Of a DNA stretch of 20,346 bases, positions 1 to 7,600 are shown in pieces (position 1 is the first letter of the stretch; each line of letters starts with the position of its first letter). Origin of the DNA: DASTBU01 sp035711845 (GTDB taxonomy: Bacteria; Acidobacteriota; Vicinamibacteria; Vicinamibacterales; 2-12-FULL-66-21); contig DASTBU010000109.1 of NCBI GenBank assembly GCA_035711845.1, positions 1 through 20,346 on the forward strand. The letters are read 5' to 3'. A program made the translations under genes and the position numbers. The notes below the pieces were generated by a model that did no database searches, had not been told where the DNA came from, and worked only from the letters and a program-made list of their open reading frames with translations.

Positions 1-645
1 GCGCGATTCGTCGGATTCTTCATGTTCGATCCGACGGCCCCGGATGCCGCGCCAAGGCTGACGCGCGCACTCTCGGAGCTGAAGCTCCGCGGCGTGGCGC
101 TCTTTCCCGCCATGCACAAGTACCGGCTGGACGATGAGCGCGTCGATGCGGTGTTCAAGGCGGCAGAGGAGCATCGAGCCGCAGTGTTCGCGCACTGCGG
201 CGTGCTGACGGTTGGCGTCCGCAAGAAGCTCGGCCTGGCCTCCCCGTTCGACCTGCGGCTGGGAGATCCGCTCTCGCTCTCAGCGGTGGCGTCACGCTAT
301 CCGCGCGTGCCGGTGATCATCCCGCACTTCGGTGCAGGGTTTCTCCGGGAGGCCCTCATGGCGGCGGACCAGTGCCCGAACATCCACCTCGACACCTCCA
401 GCTCGAACAGCTGGATGAAGTACTATCCCGGGCTCACACTGGATGCGGTCTTTCGACAGGCGCTGCGGGTGGCAGGGGCGGATCGGCTGCTCTTCGGAAC
501 CGACTCGTCGTTCTTTCCCAGAGGCTGGCAGCGTCAGATCCACCAGGCGCAGCTAGAGGCGATGGATCAGGCCGGCCTCGACGACACGGCGCGCGAAAGC
601 GTCCTGGGCAACAACTTCGAGCGCCTGTTCCCCCCAACCCCTTGA
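1..645 (+). CDS. Amidohydrolase-family metal-dependent hydrolase, 3' part
   Basis: The reading frame is open from the first base of the window, so the true start lies upstream and only the last 214 residues are visible. The segment reads as the C-terminal two thirds of a TIM-barrel amidohydrolase of the amidohydrolase_2 (PF04909) type. Strand-end motifs fit: AHCG near the visible middle (metal-binding His), IPHFGAG (second His) and LLFGTDSS near the end (the catalytic or metal Asp of strand 8), followed by the usual NNFERLF tail. Relatives hydrolyse C-N or C-O bonds or decarboxylate aromatic acids; the substrate cannot be read from sequence. It ends in a strong GC hairpin overlapping the stop codon, and the next gene on the same strand begins about 110 bases later, so co-transcription is uncertain. 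Confidence 0.85.
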   Translation, partial: ARFVGFFMFDPTAPDAAPRLTRALSELKLRGVALFPAMHKYRLDDERVDAVFKAAEEHRAAVFAHCGVLTVGVRKKLGLASPFDLRLGDPLSLSAVASRYPRVPVIIPHFGAGFLREALMAADQCPNIHLDTSSSNSWMKYYPGLTLDAVFRQALRVAGADRLLFGTDSSFFPRGWQRQIHQAQLEAMDQAGLDDTARESVLGNNFERLFPPTP

Positions 646-662
646 CGGCGGTCTCCGCCGTC
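644..662 (+). terminator. GC hairpin after the amidohydrolase stop
   Basis: GACGGCGG, a TCT loop and CCGCCGTC form a perfect 8-bp stem that begins inside the TGA stop codon. No run of T follows, so this is not a classic intrinsic terminator. It may still end or stabilise the transcript. Confidence 0.3.
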
Positions 663-692
663 CACCTTCAGACGTCAGCCTTCCACTTGCTG

Positions 693-698
693 TATTAT
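693..698 (+). promoter_or_regulatory. Possible -10 box for the kinase gene
   Basis: TATTAT lies 57 bases before the kinase start codon in a short AT-richer patch of an otherwise GC-rich region. No good -35 hexamer is found at 16-18 bases upstream, so the call is weak. Confidence 0.25.
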
Positions 699-755
699 CC
701 GGGTTTGCCTGCCGCTCGGTCGGTCAGGGCTCGCAGCCATGGTATCCCGCCGGAA

Positions 756-3080
756 ATGAACAGCATCGGCCGCTACCAGATCGTCGAAAAGCTGGGCCAG
801 GGAGGGATGGGCGTCGTCTATCGCGCCTTCGACACCCTGTTGCAGCGTGTTGTCGCGATCAAGGTCATCTCCACCTCTTCCGAGGCCGGCGCCGAACAGC
901 GCGAGCGCTTCTTCCGCGAGGCCCGGGCGGCCGGGCAGTTGTCCCACCGGAACATCATCACGATTCACGACCTCGGCGAGTACGAGGGACAACCGTATCT
1001 CGCGATGGAATACCTGGAGGGCGAGGACCTTCAGCACCGGCTCACCCGTCCGGACCGGATGAGCCTGGCGCGAAAGGTCGAGTTGGCGATCGAGGTGTGC
1101 GAGGGGCTGGAGTACGCGCACGCCCGCGGGATCGTGCACCGGGATATCAAGCCGGCCAACATCTTCATCACCGAAAGCGGCACCGCCAAGATCCTGGATT
1201 TCGGGCTCGCGCGGCTGGTCACCTCCGAGCTGACCAACAGCAACATGATGATGGGCACCATGAACTACATGGCGCCCGAACAGGTGCGCGGGGAGCGCGC
1301 CGATCATCGTGCGGACATCTTCTCGGTCGCCGTCGTCCTCTACGAGCTGCTCGGCGGGCGGAAAGCCTTCGAAGGTGAATCCTTCGCGGCAACGATCTAC
1401 CGCATCCTGCAAGAGGAACCCGAGCCGCTGCTGCGCATCGATCCCGGCCTGCCACCCGAGCTCGTAGCGATTGTGGAACGCGGGCTCGCAAAGCCGCGCG
1501 ACGAACGCTATCAGCACATGAACGAGATGCTGCGGGACCTCGCGCTGTACCGGCAACAGGTCGCCTACGACTCGCCCTCGGCCGCCAGGCCAGGGTCTGG
1601 CGGTCAGCGGAGGCCTTCCGATCCCCCGCGGCCGCTTCCTTCCACCGCTGATTCAGATGCGCCGACGATGGCGGGCGGCACGACGCCATTTCCGGCCGGG
1701 CCCGCCAGGCCGCCGAGCGGTCCGCCGCCGGTGACGCCGGGCTCGGGCACGCCGTCGCCTTCCGCGGCGGTGCAGAGCGGTTCAGGGGAGCAGTCGCGCG
1801 ATCGCGCGATTGCGCGATCGACCGATGGTGTCGCGTCGCGACGGCCGGTCTGGATCGCCGCGGCTGCCGTTCTGCTGGCCGTCGCAGCGCTGGCGATCTG
1901 GGCGACACGACGCCCGGCCCTGCAGGCACCCACCGAGCCGCCCTCCTCCACGGGCGCCACCGTCGTCGATCACGCCACTGTTGCGACCGCCGTCCGCCAG
2001 GCGACGCAGGCGTTCGAGGCGGGCCACTTCGAGGAAGCGCAGCGGCATGCCGACACGGCGCTGGCGCTCGCGCCCGGTGACGCCGATGCGCGTCGCATCC
2101 GCGAGCGCGCCGCCGCCACGCTGGAAAGCGTGAACCGCGGGGTCCGCGAAGCGCGTGAGCACTATGCAGCCGGACGCTTCGAAGAGGCGTCGCGGGCCGC
2201 CGGAAACGTTCTCAGCCTGGCGCCCGGACAGGCAGAGGCCAAGCAGCTGATGCAGGACGCCTCGGCACGGTCGCGTGGGCAAGGGGCAGACGAAGCACGG
2301 AAACGGATGGGCCAGGCCAAGGCCGCGGCACGCGCCGCCGCGGCGATGAACCTCGCGGCCACGTCCTATAATGCCGCGGTCGGCGCCGAACGCACCGCGC
2401 AGCGCCTCTTCGACGCCGGACAGCTCGCCGACGCGACAGCGAAGTTCTACGAGGCCAGCGGTCTGTTCCGCAGCGCCGAGCTCGCCGCGCAATCCGAGGC
2501 CGCGGCGCGCGCGGAGCGAGCAGAAGAGGCCAGGGCGAAACAGCGGGCTGAAGCGGAGCGAACAGCGGCGGGCCGGGAGCCTGCCAGGCCGTCAGCGCCG
2601 GTGACGGCAGCACCGCAACCCTCGCCTCCAGTCACTCGGGGCACCGATCCGCTACCCATCGGCGCGGCGCCCATACCGGCGCCGCCGCCTCCGCCCAAGG
2701 CAGCCGCGCCTCCGCCGAAGCCGGCCGCGCCGCCGGAGCCCTCGGCCGACACGCTGATCGGGCAGCTGCTCACGCAGTACGAAAGCGCGCTCGAGAGTCG
2801 CAGTCTGGGTGCGCTGAGGCGGTTGTGGCCGGGCCTCGGCGGCAGCCAGGAGACGGCCATTCGGAACGAGTTCGAGCACGCACGGAGCATCGACGTGGAG
2901 ATCGTCTCCCCGCGGATCGATGTGGCCGGAGAAACTGCAATCGCCACCTTTACGAGGCGATACGCGCTGGTGACGACCGACGGGCAGCGGCTCAACAGCC
3001 AGAGCGTGACGACCATGAGTCTTCGCCGAACGGGCAACGGATGGACGATCGATCGGGTTCGGTTCGATCCGCTGCGGTAG
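756..3080 (+). CDS. Membrane-anchored Ser/Thr protein kinase with C-terminal NTF2-like region
   Basis: A Hanks-type kinase of 774 residues. The frame is open from further upstream, but homology begins at the ATG at 756 (MNSIGRYQIVEKLG). Visible elements are the glycine loop GQGGMGVVY (about 14-22), the ATP lysine K36, catalytic HRDIKPAN with D130, DFG at 148-150 and the APE motif. A Pro/Ser-rich linker follows, then one membrane segment at about 365-385. After it come two TPR-like helical repeats (AGHFEEAQRHADTAL, AGRFEEASRAAGNVL), an Ala/Glu-rich coiled-coil-like stretch, a Pro-rich linker, and a final domain from about 664 of the SnoaL/DUF4440-like type often fused to acidobacterial kinases. 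The kinase should be cytoplasmic and the TPR and NTF2-like parts periplasmic, suggesting a sensor. An outer-membrane protein gene follows after 16 bases. No clear Shine-Dalgarno precedes the start. Confidence 0.93.
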   Translation: MNSIGRYQIVEKLGQGGMGVVYRAFDTLLQRVVAIKVISTSSEAGAEQRERFFREARAAGQLSHRNIITIHDLGEYEGQPYLAMEYLEGEDLQHRLTRPDRMSLARKVELAIEVCEGLEYAHARGIVHRDIKPANIFITESGTAKILDFGLARLVTSELTNSNMMMGTMNYMAPEQVRGERADHRADIFSVAVVLYELLGGRKAFEGESFAATIYRILQEEPEPLLRIDPGLPPELVAIVERGLAKPRDERYQHMNEMLRDLALYRQQVAYDSPSAARPGSGGQRRPSDPPRPLPSTADSDAPTMAGGTTPFPAGPARPPSGPPPVTPGSGTPSPSAAVQSGSGEQSRDRAIARSTDGVASRRPVWIAAAAVLLAVAALAIWATRRPALQAPTEPPSSTGATVVDHATVATAVRQATQAFEAGHFEEAQRHADTALALAPGDADARRIRERAAATLESVNRGVREAREHYAAGRFEEASRAAGNVLSLAPGQAEAKQLMQDASARSRGQGADEARKRMGQAKAAARAAAAMNLAATSYNAAVGAERTAQRLFDAGQLADATAKFYEASGLFRSAELAAQSEAAARAERAEEARAKQRAEAERTAAGREPARPSAPVTAAPQPSPPVTRGTDPLPIGAAPIPAPPPPPKAAAPPPKPAAPPEPSADTLIGQLLTQYESALESRSLGALRRLWPGLGGSQETAIRNEFEHARSIDVEIVSPRIDVAGETAIATFTRRYALVTTDGQRLNSQSVTTMSLRRTGNGWTIDRVRFDPLR
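1793..1824 (+). repeat. Four octamer units inside the kinase linker
   Basis: Four consecutive 8-base units (GTCGCGCG, ATCGCGCG, ATTGCGCG, ATCGACCG) lie in the disordered linker just before the membrane segment and encode an Arg/Asp/Ala-rich patch (SRDRAIARS). The period of 8 with a near-palindromic unit marks it as a short tandem repeat, not ordinary coding sequence. Confidence 0.6.
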
Positions 3081-3096
3081 CGGCCGCGGGAGGCAT

Positions 3097-4419
3097 ATGT
3101 TGAAGGCGCTGATGACGTTCGTGTTCTGCTGCATCGCGGTCGCTGCGCCGGCGCACGCGCAGGACCGCCCGGCGACGCTGGCCACGCTCTTCGAAGACAT
3201 CTTCGGTCCGGGCGGCCTCGTCGTCAGCAGCGACGAGGTCACGGTGGACGGCACGAACCACGCGGCGCACTTCAACAGCGCATTCCAATCCGACTTCCGT
3301 CTGATGAACATCGCGCTCACGAGCCAGCTCGCCGCCGTGCCGCTGCCCTCGCCGGCCTCCGGCTTCACCTACCAATTCGATCCCGGCACTGGGACGTTCG
3401 TCCGCTCGACGAGCAGCTTCGGACCGATCCTGACGGAACGCGGCGAAACCATCGGCCGCGGCCGCGTCGCGTTCGGCTTCAGCTATCAATTCTTCTCGTT
3501 CGATCATCTGGACGATGTCCGGCTGTCGGCCGTGCCGGCCGTCTTCACGCACGACAACTTCGAGGCCGGCGGCGGCCGGACCGATGTGGTGTTCACGCAC
3601 AACGCGATCCGGGCGGACGTCAGCCAATGGAACGGTGCGCTGACCTACGGCGTGACCGATCGGCTGGATCTGGCGCTGGCCGTTCCGATCGTCACGACGC
3701 ACCTGTCGCTCGTCTCGAACGCACAAATCTTCCGCGTGGGCACCGGCGTGAATACCGCGGTCCACTACTTCCGCAGCGACGCGGGTGTCGATGGCCGCGG
3801 CGACACGCATCAGTTCTTCGCGGAAGGATCCGCATCTGGTGTCGGCGACATCGTGGTACGGGCAAAGGCTACCGTCCTCAAGGAACGGAGCCGCGCGCTG
3901 GCGGTCGGCGTCGACACGAGGCTGCCGACAGGCGACGAGCAGAACCTGCTCGGCGCAGGAGCTGCAGGGGTCCGCCTGTTCGGCGCGTTCTCGACCGGAA
4001 TCGGCCGGTTCGCCCCGCACGTGAACATGGCCTATCAGTGGAACGGCGAGAGCGTGCTCGGCGGAGACGTGGAGAGCGCCCGCGAGGAGGACCTTCCCGA
4101 TCAATTCCTCTGGGCGTTCGGCAGCGACTTCGGCATCAACGATCGCCTCAGCATCGTGCTCGATTTGCTCGGACGGCGGGTGATCGACTCGCCGCAGCTC
4201 TCCACGTACGAATTCCTCGCGGCGGGCCCCTCAGGGACGGTGACGCTCCCCGACATCCGGTTCGACAGCCACTCCTACTGGGTGAGCGGCGGGGCCATCG
4301 GCTTCAAAGCAAATGTGGCCCCGCGGCTGCTGGTCACTTTCAACCTGAGGTTTCACATCAACGGAGGAGGCCTCTCGGATCGGATCGCGCCGCTCATCGG
4401 GATGGAGTGGGGGTTCTAA
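3097..4419 (+). CDS. Outer-membrane beta-barrel protein (MetA-pathway/transporter-like)
   Basis: A 440-residue exported protein. The N-terminus is a clear Sec signal peptide (MLKALMTFVFCCIAVAAPAHA, cleavage after residue 21). The mature part alternates polar and aromatic residues in beta strands, for example GRGRVAFGFSYQFFSF, NGALTYGVTDRLDLALAVPI and RLLVTFNLRFHI, and ends in a terminal Phe (MEWGF), the usual outer-membrane assembly signal. The pattern of barrel strands with DTRLPTGDE in the middle resembles the family labelled putative MetA-pathway of phenol degradation (PF13557), whose members are thought to be channels, though the substrate is unknown. GGGAGG lies 5 bases or so before the ATG. 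The short gap to the kinase gene suggests an operon. Confidence is high for an outer-membrane barrel and low for a specific role. Confidence 0.8.
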   Translation: MLKALMTFVFCCIAVAAPAHAQDRPATLATLFEDIFGPGGLVVSSDEVTVDGTNHAAHFNSAFQSDFRLMNIALTSQLAAVPLPSPASGFTYQFDPGTGTFVRSTSSFGPILTERGETIGRGRVAFGFSYQFFSFDHLDDVRLSAVPAVFTHDNFEAGGGRTDVVFTHNAIRADVSQWNGALTYGVTDRLDLALAVPIVTTHLSLVSNAQIFRVGTGVNTAVHYFRSDAGVDGRGDTHQFFAEGSASGVGDIVVRAKATVLKERSRALAVGVDTRLPTGDEQNLLGAGAAGVRLFGAFSTGIGRFAPHVNMAYQWNGESVLGGDVESAREEDLPDQFLWAFGSDFGINDRLSIVLDLLGRRVIDSPQLSTYEFLAAGPSGTVTLPDIRFDSHSYWVSGGAIGFKANVAPRLLVTFNLRFHINGGGLSDRIAPLIGMEWGF

Positions 4420-4424
4420 CTGAT

Positions 4425-4566
4425 ACCGGGGGGCTTCGCCCCGCCCGCCTCCGCTAAAGCTTCGGCGAGGCTCGCCGAAGCGCCTGCGGCGCGAAGGCGG
4501 CCGGACCCCCCATCGCCGTCGCTCGCGGGGCCCCGAAAGCCCCGCTCCGCTCCGGCGTGGCGTGCC
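4425..4566 (-). repeat. GC-rich dispersed repeat element with nested palindrome
   Basis: Read on the reverse strand this carries the blocks GAGCGGAGCGGGGC, GGGGCCC, GCGAGCGA, GGGGGTCCG and GGGGCGAA followed by CCCCC, in the same order and nearly the same spacing as bases 20196-20292 on the plus strand. Here the element is interrupted by a 56-base palindromic insert (4445-4500). It starts six bases after the outer-membrane protein stop codon and separates that gene from a convergent small gene, so it may also stop transcription. Confidence 0.65.
4445..4500. repeat. 56-bp palindromic insert within the dispersed repeat
   Basis: The ends are inverted repeats (CCGCCTCCGC at the left, GCGAAGGCGG at the right, one mismatch). 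The interior carries a second perfect stem, CTTCGGCGAG and CTCGCCGAAG separated by one base. The corresponding place in the copy at the right end of the window has no such insert. Confidence 0.6.
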
Positions 4567-4640
4567 CGTGGCGCGCGGGGGTGGGTGGCACGTCCCACGT
4601 GCCAGGCCAGTATCAGGTGTCGGGTGCCAGGCGCCGACTG

Positions 4641-4856
4641 TCACGCGCGTCGGAGGCCTTGCGAGTGGAGATCGGAGCGAATCTCGCCTGCCCGGTCCAG
4701 CAGCGCCTGCCAGTCGGGCCCTTCCTCGGTGAGCCAGAGGTAACCGTCGCACACGACGCGCAGCTCGAACTCACCCTCTCCGAGCTGCACGATTTCGTAC
4801 CACACGTCGTGTGCGGGATCGCGGTCACTCCACAACACCACGAGGTGGTCGCTCAT
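4641..4856 (-). CDS. Small conserved-looking hypothetical protein (71 aa)
   Basis: The frame is open further upstream, but the ATG at 4856 is chosen because it has a strong GGGAGG about 6 bases before it. The product (MSDHLVVLWSDRDP...) is acidic and aromatic-rich, with WYEIVQLGEGEFELRVVCDG and YLWLTEEGPDW, and looks like a small alpha/beta fold ending in an amphipathic helix. There is no signal peptide or membrane segment. I cannot name a family. It converges with the outer-membrane protein gene, with the GC-rich repeat between them. Confidence 0.6.
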   Translation of the reverse strand: MSDHLVVLWSDRDPAHDVWYEIVQLGEGEFELRVVCDGYLWLTEEGPDWQALLDRAGEIRSDLHSQGLRRA

Positions 4857-4980
4857 ACAGCCTCCCTGTCCTGCTCCGCTGAGCCGTTTTCCCATGCGTG
4901 GGTCCACCTTCGCCACGCCAGACCTCCCGCGCTTTGCGACGACGGGGAAATGCAAGAACCGCGCTCCCCAATAAAAGACC

Positions 4981-5057
4981 GGAAGCTGGAAGCTGGAAAC
5001 TGGAAGCTGGAAACTGGAAGCTCGTAGCTGGAAGCTGGAAGCTGGAAGCTGGAAGCT
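4981..5057 (+). repeat. Heptamer tandem array A (11 units, GGAAGCT/GGAAACT)
   Basis: Eleven units of exactly 7 bases run head to tail without interruption: eight GGAAGCT, two GGAAACT and one diverged CGTAGCT. Two further GGAAACT-like units lie near 5228-5241 in the same orientation. No inverted arm is present, unlike the other arrays in the window. The stretch between the small reverse gene and the thiolase-like gene is non-coding. Confidence 0.9.
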
Positions 5058-5306
5058 GATATTGCCGCCCTTTCGTCACCCCACTGACGGCTTTTCGGCG
5101 ACGCGGCCACTCCGGGACGCCGCACGGCGCACTGCCAGCACTGCGGCCACGCGTGTTGGCAACGCTCTGCGGCGCCGTCGCTGGCACCTCCGTTGCTCGG
5201 TGGAACCGCGCTGCCCAGTCGAAGACGGGAAACTGGAAACTGATTCGCCTGTGACTGTCGGAGACCGTCGTCGCTCTTCGAACCATTCTTGTTTGGAGGC
5301 CATGCC
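5058..5306. other. Non-coding stretch before the thiolase-like gene
   Basis: No supported gene lies here. It follows heptamer array A, is very GC-rich with several short inverted repeats, and contains two isolated GGAAACT units. GGAGG at 5294-5298 serves the next gene. Short frames that cross it show no recognisable protein pattern. Confidence 0.5.
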
Positions 5307-6707
5307 GTGATCACTTTCTCGCCCGGGAACCTCCGCGTACCGCGGTGGACGCGCCCCGTCTACATGGTCGCCGCGGGCACAACCGATTTTCGCAAGCGGT
5401 ATCCCGAGAAGCGGCTCGAAGAGCTGTGCATGATGGCCTTCCGCATGCTGCTCGAGGACAACGACCTGAAGCTGGATCCCCTCGAGGTGAAGGGCCACGT
5501 CAACTTCGCGTGCTACGGCGAGTTCGCCGACCATTTCCAGGATCAATTGCTCTGCGAGGCCAAGGTGCACGACTACATCGGCCTCGATCCGCTGCCGAAC
5601 GTGGGGATCAAGACCGGCGGCGCGACTGGCGGATCCACGATGCTGATGGGCGCCACCACCATCGCGAGCGGCATGAGCGACTGCACGCTCGTCCTCGGCT
5701 GGGAGCGCATGGACGAAGTCAGGACGTGGACCGGCAACTACTACATTGCCAGCGCGGCTTGCAAGGACTTCGAGACGCGGCTCGCGCGCAACTACGCCAG
5801 CTACTACGCGCCGATGGCACGCCGCTTCCAGGAGATGTACGGCGTCGACGAACGCATCCGTGCGGAGATTGCGGTCAAGAACCGCGCCTACGCCTGCTCG
5901 TCCCCCTTCGCGCAGCAGCCGGGGCATCACACGGTAGAAGAAGTGCTCGAGGGAGAGATCGTCTCCGACCCGTTGCGCTTTCTCGAGTGCTGTGCGATGA
6001 GCGTCGGCTCCGCCGCGGCGCTGCTGTGCTCCGAGGAGCTCGCGTACACGCTCACTGACAACCCCGTCCGCCTCTCTATCGCCGGCGGATCCCACACGCT
6101 CCGGACCGGGGATCGCCGTCCGATGCGCATCCCGCTCCTCCCGCATGAAACGGAGGAGGGGTACCGGTGGCTGTACGACGAGATGGACAAGCACGACGGC
6201 CGCTGGCCCGGCTTCGAGAGCTTCGGTGCGACACGGTTCGCTGCGTATATGGCCTATCGCATGGCCGGCGTCCAGAACCCGATCGAGGACCTCGATCTGG
6301 TCGAGACACACGACGCGTTCACGATCTCGGATCTGCAGACCTACGGCGACGTGGGGCTCACGTTGTACGGCCGCGAGCAGGACTACGTCACGTCGGGCGA
6401 GTGCTATCTGCACAACCCTCTCACCGGGGCGCAGGGAAGGTGCCCGGCCAACCTGTCGGGCGGGCTGCTCGGGACGATGCACGCGGTCGGCGCGACGGGG
6501 ATTTTCCAGTGCGGCGAAGTGTTCTGGCAGCTCCAGCAGAAATACGACCGGTTCCATGGCGATTCGAAAGTGTGGGCCCGCTACGGCAAACAGAGGCCGG
6601 ACGGCTGGGAGAGCCTTCAGGTGAAGGACCCGCGGCGCGGGCTGGCGATCTCGCATGCCGGCGTGGGCAGCCACGTCACCTGCGCGGTGCTCGAGAAAGC
6701 CTGGTAG
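5307..6707 (+). CDS. Thiolase-like protein (BbsB/SCP-x type) lacking the nucleophilic Cys
   Basis: A 466-residue thiolase-fold protein. The GTG at 5307 is chosen because GGAGG lies 8 bases upstream; a TTG at 5289 is in frame but precedes this site, and an ATG at 5302 is out of frame and stops at once. Fold landmarks are IASGMSDCTLVLGWERM, ETHDAF with H335, NLSGG, and MHAVGATG with H392, the counterpart of the GHPxGATG motif. At the position where SCP-x type thiolases carry the reactive Cys (CxSG), this protein reads GGATGGST, with Ala106. The two active-site His are kept. The next gene, 8 bases on, encodes a DUF35 zinc-ribbon/OB protein, the pairing known from benzoylsuccinyl-CoA thiolase BbsAB and archaeal thiolase complexes. 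The reaction is unknown; acyl-CoA binding or non-thiolytic C-C chemistry is possible. Confidence 0.88.
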   Translation: MITFSPGNLRVPRWTRPVYMVAAGTTDFRKRYPEKRLEELCMMAFRMLLEDNDLKLDPLEVKGHVNFACYGEFADHFQDQLLCEAKVHDYIGLDPLPNVGIKTGGATGGSTMLMGATTIASGMSDCTLVLGWERMDEVRTWTGNYYIASAACKDFETRLARNYASYYAPMARRFQEMYGVDERIRAEIAVKNRAYACSSPFAQQPGHHTVEEVLEGEIVSDPLRFLECCAMSVGSAAALLCSEELAYTLTDNPVRLSIAGGSHTLRTGDRRPMRIPLLPHETEEGYRWLYDEMDKHDGRWPGFESFGATRFAAYMAYRMAGVQNPIEDLDLVETHDAFTISDLQTYGDVGLTLYGREQDYVTSGECYLHNPLTGAQGRCPANLSGGLLGTMHAVGATGIFQCGEVFWQLQQKYDRFHGDSKVWARYGKQRPDGWESLQVKDPRRGLAISHAGVGSHVTCAVLEKAW

Positions 6708-6715
6708 GAGGCGCG

Positions 6716-7237
6716 ATGACGACGGTGAAGGACAGGGTTTCGCTCACGACGCAGCCATCCCGGATCGACGAAGCCGGGAACGCCTGGATCGTCCACAACC
6801 CGCGGTTTGGCGACGAGGGAACGCACTTCCACACCTACGGGTTGCTGACGCCCTACTTCGAGAACCTGGCTGAAGGACAGCTGCTCGGGACGAAGTGCGT
6901 CAACGCGCAGTGTCCGATCGCACGAGGTGAGGGCGAGCTGTGGCTGCCGCCACGCTCGGACTGCCCGGACTGCCACCAGCCGATGATCTGGCAGAGGGTC
7001 GAGAACCCGCGCGGCTACATCTACGCGTACACGCATGTCGAGCGAGGTGGCACCGGACTCGAAATCGAATGCCCGTACTATCAGATCGACGTGAAGATGG
7101 AGGGCGTCGGCACGATTCTCAAGAGCTACCTGGTCGATCGACGAGCAATCAGGATTGGCGATCGCGTGCGGGCGCGGTTCCGAACGGGCGCCGACGCCAC
7201 GCACACGTGTCTCGATCTGTACTGGGAACTGGAATGA
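6716..7237 (+). CDS. DUF35 zinc-ribbon/OB-fold partner of the thiolase-like protein
   Basis: A 173-residue protein starting at the ATG at 6716, with GGAGG 5 bases upstream and overlapping the end of the preceding stop codon. A rubredoxin-like zinc ribbon is visible as C61-x4-C66 and C83-x2-C86, followed by an OB-fold segment (GYIYAYTHVERGG, VGTILKSYLVD, IGDRVRARF). This is the architecture of DUF35/BbsA-type subunits, which bridge or stabilise thiolase-fold partners and help CoA-ester binding. Tight coupling to the upstream gene indicates a stoichiometric complex. The last codons (YWELE, then TGA and TAG in tandem) already contain one AACTGG heptamer unit and run straight into repeat array B, so the array abuts the coding end. 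Confidence 0.88.
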   Translation: MTTVKDRVSLTTQPSRIDEAGNAWIVHNPRFGDEGTHFHTYGLLTPYFENLAEGQLLGTKCVNAQCPIARGEGELWLPPRSDCPDCHQPMIWQRVENPRGYIYAYTHVERGGTGLEIECPYYQIDVKMEGVGTILKSYLVDRRAIRIGDRVRARFRTGADATHTCLDLYWELE

Positions 7238-7240
7238 TAG

Positions 7241-7357
7241 TTGCCAGTTATCAGTTACCAGTTACCAGTTACCAGTTGCCAGTTGCCAGTTATCAGTGCC
7301 AGTTCTGTAAACTGGAAACTGGGAACTGGGAACTGGAAACTGGCAACTGGGAACTGG
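7241..7357. repeat. Palindromic heptamer array B (TTNYCAG units / NAACTGG units)
   Basis: The left arm has eight 7-base units of the form TTNYCAG (7241-7296) plus one 6-base unit; the right arm has seven units of the form NAACTGG (7309-7357) in inverse orientation, with a 6-base centre. The whole can fold into a long imperfect hairpin. It begins four bases after the DUF35 stop codon. Confidence 0.92.
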
Positions 7358-7374
7358 GACCCATCCACCGAATA

Positions 7375-7600
7375 CAGCGGTTCCGAAGTCGTGAATGGCG
7401 AGGATGTTCGGATGCGACAGCGAGGCGACGGCTCGAGCTTCGCGTTCGAAGCGCGCGAGCGCGTCCGGTTCAATGGCGCGCGAGGGTGTGATGACCTTGA
7501 TGGCGACGTCGCGCCCGAGCCGGGAATCGCGGGCCCGGTACGGCGCCAATGAGCGCCCCGATTCGATACGGGCCAAGGGTCCGCCCGACCAGGCGCCCGG
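7375..7600 (-). pseudogene. Decayed Ser/Thr kinase 5' fragment with deleted glycine loop
   Basis: On the reverse strand one frame reads LVGRTLGPYRIGALIGA and the next reads YRARDSRLGRDVAIKV, then FEREARAVASLSHPNILAIHDFGTA. Together these are the N-lobe of a Hanks-type kinase, but the GGMGEV part of the glycine loop between ALIGA and YRARD is missing and the frame changes there. The fragment stops before the catalytic loop and gives way to unrelated sequence next to heptamer array B. A stop codon lies just upstream in the LGPYRI frame. It is therefore a remnant and not a working kinase. It resembles but is distinct from the intact kinase genes in this window. Confidence 0.75.

Noticed and set aside
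372..755. Upstream extension of the first kinase frame
   Set aside because: It overlaps the amidohydrolase coding region in another frame, and kinase homology begins only at the ATG at 756.
2992..4104. 370-codon reverse frame opposite the outer-membrane protein
   Set aside because: The forward frame has a signal peptide, beta-barrel pattern and ribosome site. The reverse frame has none of these.
4981..5057. Possible CRISPR array
   Set aside because: Units are 7 bases with no spacers between them and there are no cas genes.
5076..6674. 532-codon reverse frame opposite the thiolase-like gene
   Set aside because: The thiolase frame shows clear family motifs. The reverse frame has shadow-type composition and runs through repeat sequence.
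6167..6715. Upstream extension of the DUF35 frame
   Set aside because: It overlaps the thiolase-like gene out of frame. The ATG at 6716 has a strong ribosome site and starts the recognisable protein.
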